Below are positions 4,946 to 8,812 of a DNA stretch of 8,812 nt, piece by piece (positions within the stretch are counted from its first letter, which is position 1; each line of letters starts with the position of its first letter). The DNA is from JBMSHD01 sp049416425 (GTDB taxonomy: Bacteria; Pseudomonadota; Gammaproteobacteria; Francisellales; Francisellaceae): the NCBI GenBank assembly GCA_049416425.1, contig JBMSHD010000094.1:1-8812 (forward strand), read 5' to 3'. Below the pieces are notes generated by a model that saw only the letters and a list, made by a program, of their open reading frames with translations, made no database searches and was not told the origin of the DNA. A program made the translations under genes and the position numbers.

Positions 4946-6806
4946 GCTGATAAGGAACCTCGACGATAACCCGGGTTTGCCCTTGCGTTTCGGTTTTGCT
5001 GACGCTTTTAAGTCCCCAGCGTAAAATAGCGGTTTTTTGATTGTGAAGCAGAAGCTCCCACACTTTGCGAGTTTCTGCTTTTGGCAGAACCACCACGGCA
5101 AGACCGCGTTCGGGTTCGGTCAGGTCGATGCGACGAATGAATTTAATTAGCGGTCGGGTAACGGATTGAAACTGAGACTCCAGAATCACCAGCTCTTCAG
5201 GAAAATTGATATCAGCCCAGGTTTTTTCCAGCTTTTTGGTCTGCTCGGCATCGGTATTGACAACAACCGGCATGACATCGTTTGAGATCTGTCTGGCAAA
5301 TTCCAGCGCGGCGATGGTTCCTTTGTGCAATTTCGAAATTGGCACCACAACTTTAGGCTTGCTGTTTTTACGCAGAGCCGCCTCGATTAATCCGGTATCG
5401 GCGCTTAAACTCAATTCATTATCAGACAGGGCATAATGCCGCTTAATCTTATAAAAGATAAAAATCAAAAGCGGCAGGGCGACGATGACGATCCAGGCAC
5501 CTTCAAAAAATTTACTCTCGATGATGACCAGGACGGCGACAAAGGTACAAAGACAGCCAAAGGCATTGATGGCGGCTTTGATCCACCATGACTTCACACC
5601 ACGACGACGATTAAACCAGACGCGGACAAGGCCGGCCTGACAAAGTGTGAATGCCAGAAAGACGCCGATGGAATACAGCGGAATCAAGGCGCTGGTGTTG
5701 GCATTGAAGATGATGATGAGAATACAGGCGAAGGTGGCCAATAGGAAAATGCCGTTGCTAAAGGCCAGTCGATCGCCGATGTTTTTTAACTGACGGGGTA
5801 GATAACCATCTTGACTGATCATCGATGCCAAAAGCGGGAAACCGGCAAAGGAGGTATTGGCCGCTAACAGCAGTATCAGACAGGTCACCGTTTGCAAAAG
5901 ATAATAGAAAAAGCCATAGCCAAATAGGCTGTGGCCGACTTGAGATAACACGCTTTGATCGGTTAAAGGCTGGATATGCAGCTTTGAAGCCAGAAATGAA
6001 ATGCCTAAAAACATGGAGATCAGCAGAACGATCAACACCATCAGCGTCATGGCGGCATTTTTAGCTCTTGGCTGTTTAAATGATTTAACGCCGTTGGCGA
6101 CGGCCTCAATTCCAGTCATGGCAGAACAGCCCGATGAGAAGGCGCGAAGAATCAGCGTCAATGTTAAAATATTGGTAACCGGCTCCATTAAATCGGCGGC
6201 ATGGGCGTAATCAATGGGTTTAAGATCACCGTAGAGATAACGGATGCCGCCGATAATGATCATCACTAGAATGACGACAACAAAGGCATAAGTCGGCCAC
6301 ATAAAGGTCGTTGCCGATTCCTTCATGCCTCTGAGATTCATCCACATTATGAGAAAAATGGCAATAATCGCCATGACCGCGGCATAAGATGCAAGCGAGG
6401 GGAAGGCTGAGGTGATGGCTAAAATTCCAGCCGACACACTCACGGCAACGGTAAGAATATAATCGAGCATCAAAGCGCCAGCTGCCGTCAATCCCATGAA
6501 GGTTCCCAGGTTTTCCCTGGCTACAATATAGGCACCACCGCCTTCTGGATAAGCGTCAATAGCCTGTTTGTAGGAGATACCGACGACCACGATCAGTATG
6601 GCGATAAAGATGGCGATGTGAAGGGAATAAGCTAGAGCGGCGGTTCCTGCCAAAATGAGGACAGTGAGAATTTCACCGGTTGCGTATGCCACAGATGATA
6701 AGGCATCTGAGGAGAAGATGGCCAGTGCGTTTTTTTTCGACAAGGTATGCTCTTCAGCTTCGGCTTTGGGAATGGGGTTGCCAAATATCAGGCGTCCAAT
6801 TTTCAT
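4935..6806 (-). CDS. KimA-family potassium importer (APC superfamily)
   Basis: Inner-membrane transporter closely resembling Bacillus KimA (YdaO), a proton-coupled high-affinity K+ importer. From ATG 6806 it is 623 residues: about 12 hydrophobic segments across roughly 28-455, then a cytoplasmic domain of the universal-stress-protein type to the end (VVVPISKLHKGT near 487, EVPYQL at the C-terminus). Family signatures include LSSVAYATGE, YPEGGGAYIVARENLG and AFSSGCSAMTGIEA. Residues reported to coordinate K+ in B. subtilis KimA appear conserved: D34, Y41, D115, T119, T231, E234 and Y378 (equivalents recalled as D36, Y43, D117, T121, T230, E233, Y377). The frame is open upstream to an ATG at 6893, adding 29 residues rich in Cys and Trp that do not resemble KimA N-termini, and a promoter candidate lies inside that stretch. 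I therefore prefer 6806. The histidine kinase gene lies just upstream on the same strand. The specific ion is inferred from similarity. Confidence 0.9.
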   Translation of the reverse strand: MKIGRLIFGNPIPKAEAEEHTLSKKNALAIFSSDALSSVAYATGEILTVLILAGTAALAYSLHIAIFIAILIVVVGISYKQAIDAYPEGGGAYIVARENLGTFMGLTAAGALMLDYILTVAVSVSAGILAITSAFPSLASYAAVMAIIAIFLIMWMNLRGMKESATTFMWPTYAFVVVILVMIIIGGIRYLYGDLKPIDYAHAADLMEPVTNILTLTLILRAFSSGCSAMTGIEAVANGVKSFKQPRAKNAAMTLMVLIVLLISMFLGISFLASKLHIQPLTDQSVLSQVGHSLFGYGFFYYLLQTVTCLILLLAANTSFAGFPLLASMISQDGYLPRQLKNIGDRLAFSNGIFLLATFACILIIIFNANTSALIPLYSIGVFLAFTLCQAGLVRVWFNRRRGVKSWWIKAAINAFGCLCTFVAVLVIIESKFFEGAWIVIVALPLLIFIFYKIKRHYALSDNELSLSADTGLIEAALRKNSKPKVVVPISKLHKGTIAALEFARQISNDVMPVVVNTDAEQTKKLEKTWADINFPEELVILESQFQSVTRPLIKFIRRIDLTEPERGLAVVVLPKAETRKVWELLLHNQKTAILRWGLKSVSKTETQGQTRVIVEVPYQLTV

Positions 6807-6843
6807 AAATTTTTGATAACTGTTTAATGGACAGATAAAGCGA

Positions 6844-6872
6844 AATGTACACCATTTTAAGCAGATATGCAA
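6844..6872 (-). promoter_or_regulatory. Candidate promoter for the KimA-like transporter
   Basis: On the minus strand TTGCAT (6872-6867; 3 of 6 to the -35 consensus) is followed after exactly 17 bases by TACATT (6849-6844; 4 of 6 to the -10 consensus). Initiation near 6837 would give a leader of about 30 bases before ATG 6806 and would exclude the longer start at 6893. The match is modest. Confidence 0.25.
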
Positions 6873-6901
6873 AATGCTTTGCCAGCTAGACATCGTAATT
6901 C

Positions 6902-6946
6902 AGAGCAATGCAGGCTTCAGATGGTAAATCATTATTGATCTGCTCT
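6902..6946. repeat. Nested inverted repeats in the kinase-transporter spacer
   Basis: AGAGCA (6902-6907) is complementary to TGCTCT (6941-6946), and CAGAT (6918-6922) to ATCTG (6938-6942). The right-hand arms overlap by two bases, so the two stems compete or share a junction. No T run follows on the minus strand. It could be mRNA structure between two co-transcribed genes or an operator. Confidence 0.2.
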
Positions 6947-6962
6947 TGCTATCTATTTGATT

Positions 6963-8732
6963 TTAGTGCTGCCAGGGTGGTAGTTTGTCGCGTACTGGCC
7001 ATCTGAGACTCATCTTGGAGAAATAGCTGGCATCGTGTCCGCTGACGATGGAGATATGAGTGAATCCTATATTTTCAAGACTCAGCGCGATTTGATCACC
7101 TGTGACATTATCAGCGAGCTCGAAGTCAACATAGATAGCCGTGTCTCTGTGCAGTTGTTTTTCTTCTTGAAGGAAAGCCTTGAATGAGACATAAGTTTTT
7201 ATCTTGTGCCCCATAGCCTCGGCGCTGATATGCCAGCAGGTTCTGATCATATCGTCGTTATCGATTAAGACGGCATCACAATCATCGACAATGACCGCTT
7301 GGTTGTAGTTTGAGAAGTTGATATGGCGTGTAAACCAAGTCGGAGGTGAAGATAGTGGCAGGGCTATGGAGATTTCGCTGCCAAAGCCTCTTCTTGATTC
7401 TATGCTTATCTGCCCGCCGGCAGTCTGAATAATCGCCATGGCATGATGTAAGCCCAGACCTTTTCCACCTGCTTTATCGTGGCTGAAGCCCTTCGTGCCG
7501 AGTTTGTCAATGATCTCGATGGGCATGCCTCTGCCATTATCCTTTATGTTAATTCTTATCTTGGTGTCGGCTTGAAGTGTTATGGTGATACTGCCTTTTG
7601 TTTCTATGGCCTCTATAGCGTTATTGATCAGATTCGAAAGCACTCGTTTGAGCTGACCGACATCAATCGATACAAAGGCAAGATGTGCGCTGTCATCGAT
7701 ATAATAGCAAATATCGATGCCTATTAATGCGCCATATTCCAGTTTTTTCTCTGAGATAATCGACTCGATAATCATCGAGGCAAGCTTTTTCTGAGGACGA
7801 CCGTATTCAATCGGTGAACCATCGGTATGGTATTTTAGGCTTAGGCTGCTGGTGATATCTTTAATTCGCTCCAAAGAGGATATCAGCATGGTCTTCTTAT
7901 CCTCTGAAATTTTGGTCAGCCTATTTACAATTGCATCTAATGCTGTCAGAGGCGAGCGAATGTCATGAGCAACTTGCAGAGCGATATCGGCAAGTTTTAG
8001 GCTGAATTTTTGTCGTTCGCTTTCCATAATGGTATGGCGTAGTTTATCTTGTGCCAGATGAAGCTGCTCAAGCAGACGTTTGATTGCTGAGTTGATTAAA
8101 ACCTGCTCTTTCGATTGACTCGTATGCGTTGAGAAATCAAATTTCTCAGGGCAGATGCTCTGATTGGAAGAGATTGTTTGTGAAATTTCATCAATGCCAT
8201 AGATAAAGCGTTGAAAAGCATTGAATTCGCGATGCAAGTGTCTTTTAATCCAGAACAATATAAGGGAGTAAACCAAAAGGGCTGATAGTAAGGTGCCAAG
8301 CCCAAGCCAGAGAAAAGGTGGGATGAAGTTGTCATTTATGCTGTAGGCATAGTAACCCCAGATGACATTGGCATTATCTTTGATGGGGATTAATTGTGCT
8401 GGCTTGATTTTGCCAGTATGAAATTCATCGATGAGGCTTTTGTGGTTATTGGTCAGAACAAAGTCAGAGAAAAGATCTGTGGCTTTTATCATTTGCATTT
8501 CAGTCTTCAGTGGCAGATAATTCGAGGAAATAAGGTAAGGAAGAGCGTATCGCGGCATCATTTGAAGCCAGGTATCGACTTGCTTATAATAGGTTCTCCT
8601 GGCATGAACATAGCTCAGTGTAAGGCTTATGAAAACGATCAAAAACATAAACCCAATAGCCAAGGAGATGGGCCTGACGAGGCGTGCTCTCAAGCTTAAC
8701 GCGTCTACGATCTCCCGTTTTTGACTATTCAT
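6963..8732 (-). CDS. Membrane hybrid sensor histidine kinase with C-terminal receiver domain
   Basis: Signal-transducing kinase of 589 residues. A short cytoplasmic N-terminus is followed by TM1 (about 21-42), a periplasmic segment of about 95 residues (43-138) with no domain I can name, TM2 (139-162), a linker with coiled-coil character (about 205-245), and a HisKA domain with phospho-accepting H256 in VAHDIRSP. The ATPase domain has an N box (LSNLINNAIEA, N371), G1 DNGRGMP (398-404) and G2 GGKGLGL (422-428). After about 480 comes a receiver-like domain: acidic cluster IDNDD (490-494), probable phospho-acceptor D536 in YVDFEL, S564 in IVSGHD and K583 in RDKLPP. The parts needed for autophosphorylation and internal phosphotransfer are present, but there is no Hpt domain and no response regulator gene nearby, so the output is unknown. 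The transporter gene follows 156 bases after the stop (69 bases to its longest possible start). The ATG at 8732 has no clear Shine-Dalgarno. The ligand is unknown. Confidence 0.93.
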   Translation of the reverse strand: MNSQKREIVDALSLRARLVRPISLAIGFMFLIVFISLTLSYVHARRTYYKQVDTWLQMMPRYALPYLISSNYLPLKTEMQMIKATDLFSDFVLTNNHKSLIDEFHTGKIKPAQLIPIKDNANVIWGYYAYSINDNFIPPFLWLGLGTLLSALLVYSLILFWIKRHLHREFNAFQRFIYGIDEISQTISSNQSICPEKFDFSTHTSQSKEQVLINSAIKRLLEQLHLAQDKLRHTIMESERQKFSLKLADIALQVAHDIRSPLTALDAIVNRLTKISEDKKTMLISSLERIKDITSSLSLKYHTDGSPIEYGRPQKKLASMIIESIISEKKLEYGALIGIDICYYIDDSAHLAFVSIDVGQLKRVLSNLINNAIEAIETKGSITITLQADTKIRINIKDNGRGMPIEIIDKLGTKGFSHDKAGGKGLGLHHAMAIIQTAGGQISIESRRGFGSEISIALPLSSPPTWFTRHINFSNYNQAVIVDDCDAVLIDNDDMIRTCWHISAEAMGHKIKTYVSFKAFLQEEKQLHRDTAIYVDFELADNVTGDQIALSLENIGFTHISIVSGHDASYFSKMSLRWPVRDKLPPWQH

Positions 8733-8812
8733 ATGACATCTGTGAGTTTGCTGCTATCGCTATACCCAAGTTGGTAAGTTGAAATCTTAGAAGTCAGCAA
8801 CCATAAGGGCTT
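8733..8812 (-). other. Upstream region of the histidine kinase gene
   Basis: These 80 bases hold the kinase leader and probably its promoter, but no convincing -35/-10 pair is visible. The best -10 is TATAGC in GGGTATAGCG on the minus strand. A short direct repeat of AAGTTG with period 8 occurs at 8768-8773 and 8776-8781, and could be a binding site or chance. The window ends before the region does. Confidence 0.4.

Noticed and set aside
4968..4977. AACCCGGGTT as a parC terminator
   Set aside because: A 10-base palindrome with no loop and no T run after it, inside the transporter coding sequence.
6894..6962. Intrinsic terminator between the histidine kinase and the transporter
   Set aside because: Inverted repeats are present, but neither arm is followed by a T run on the minus strand.
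8394..8699. 101-codon open frame antisense to the histidine kinase
   Set aside because: Lies opposite the kinase membrane and sensor region, with no ribosome binding site or recognisable protein features.

Overview
The window looks like a chromosomal segment of a gammaproteobacterium, most likely from the Legionellales/Coxiella neighbourhood. RsgA, ParC and the hybrid histidine kinase read as gammaproteobacterial types, base composition is moderate, and the ribosome binding sites are weak. The order-level placement is an inference from gene style and was not tested by a search. I see no insertion sequence, tRNA, rRNA, CRISPR array or phage gene.

Layout: (1) a PLP-dependent D-threonine aldolase-like gene on + (163-1281), behind an extended -10 promoter and a leader with alternative hairpins; (2) rsgA, the ribosome-maturation GTPase, on - (1300-2307), convergent with gene 1 and ending in an intrinsic terminator that overlaps its last codons; (3) a 373-base divergent intergenic region (2308-2680) with no credible protein gene, but with promoters on both strands and GGA-bearing hairpins resembling CsrA/RsmA binding sites; (4) parC, topoisomerase IV subunit A, on + (2681-4945); (5) a KimA-type potassium importer on - (4935-6806), tail-to-tail with parC and overlapping it by 11 bases; (6) a membrane hybrid histidine kinase with a C-terminal receiver domain on - (6963-8732), directly upstream of the transporter and on the same strand.

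The kinase and transporter may form a functional pair (sensing plus potassium uptake), though a promoter candidate between them allows separate expression. rsgA and parC are unrelated housekeeping genes sharing a divergent control region. The points most worth a second look are the candidate CsrA-binding RNA in that region, a glycine at the main quinolone-contact position of ParC (E. coli Ser80), the KimA-like transporter beside a sensor kinase, and the near absence of Shine-Dalgarno sequences at all five starts.
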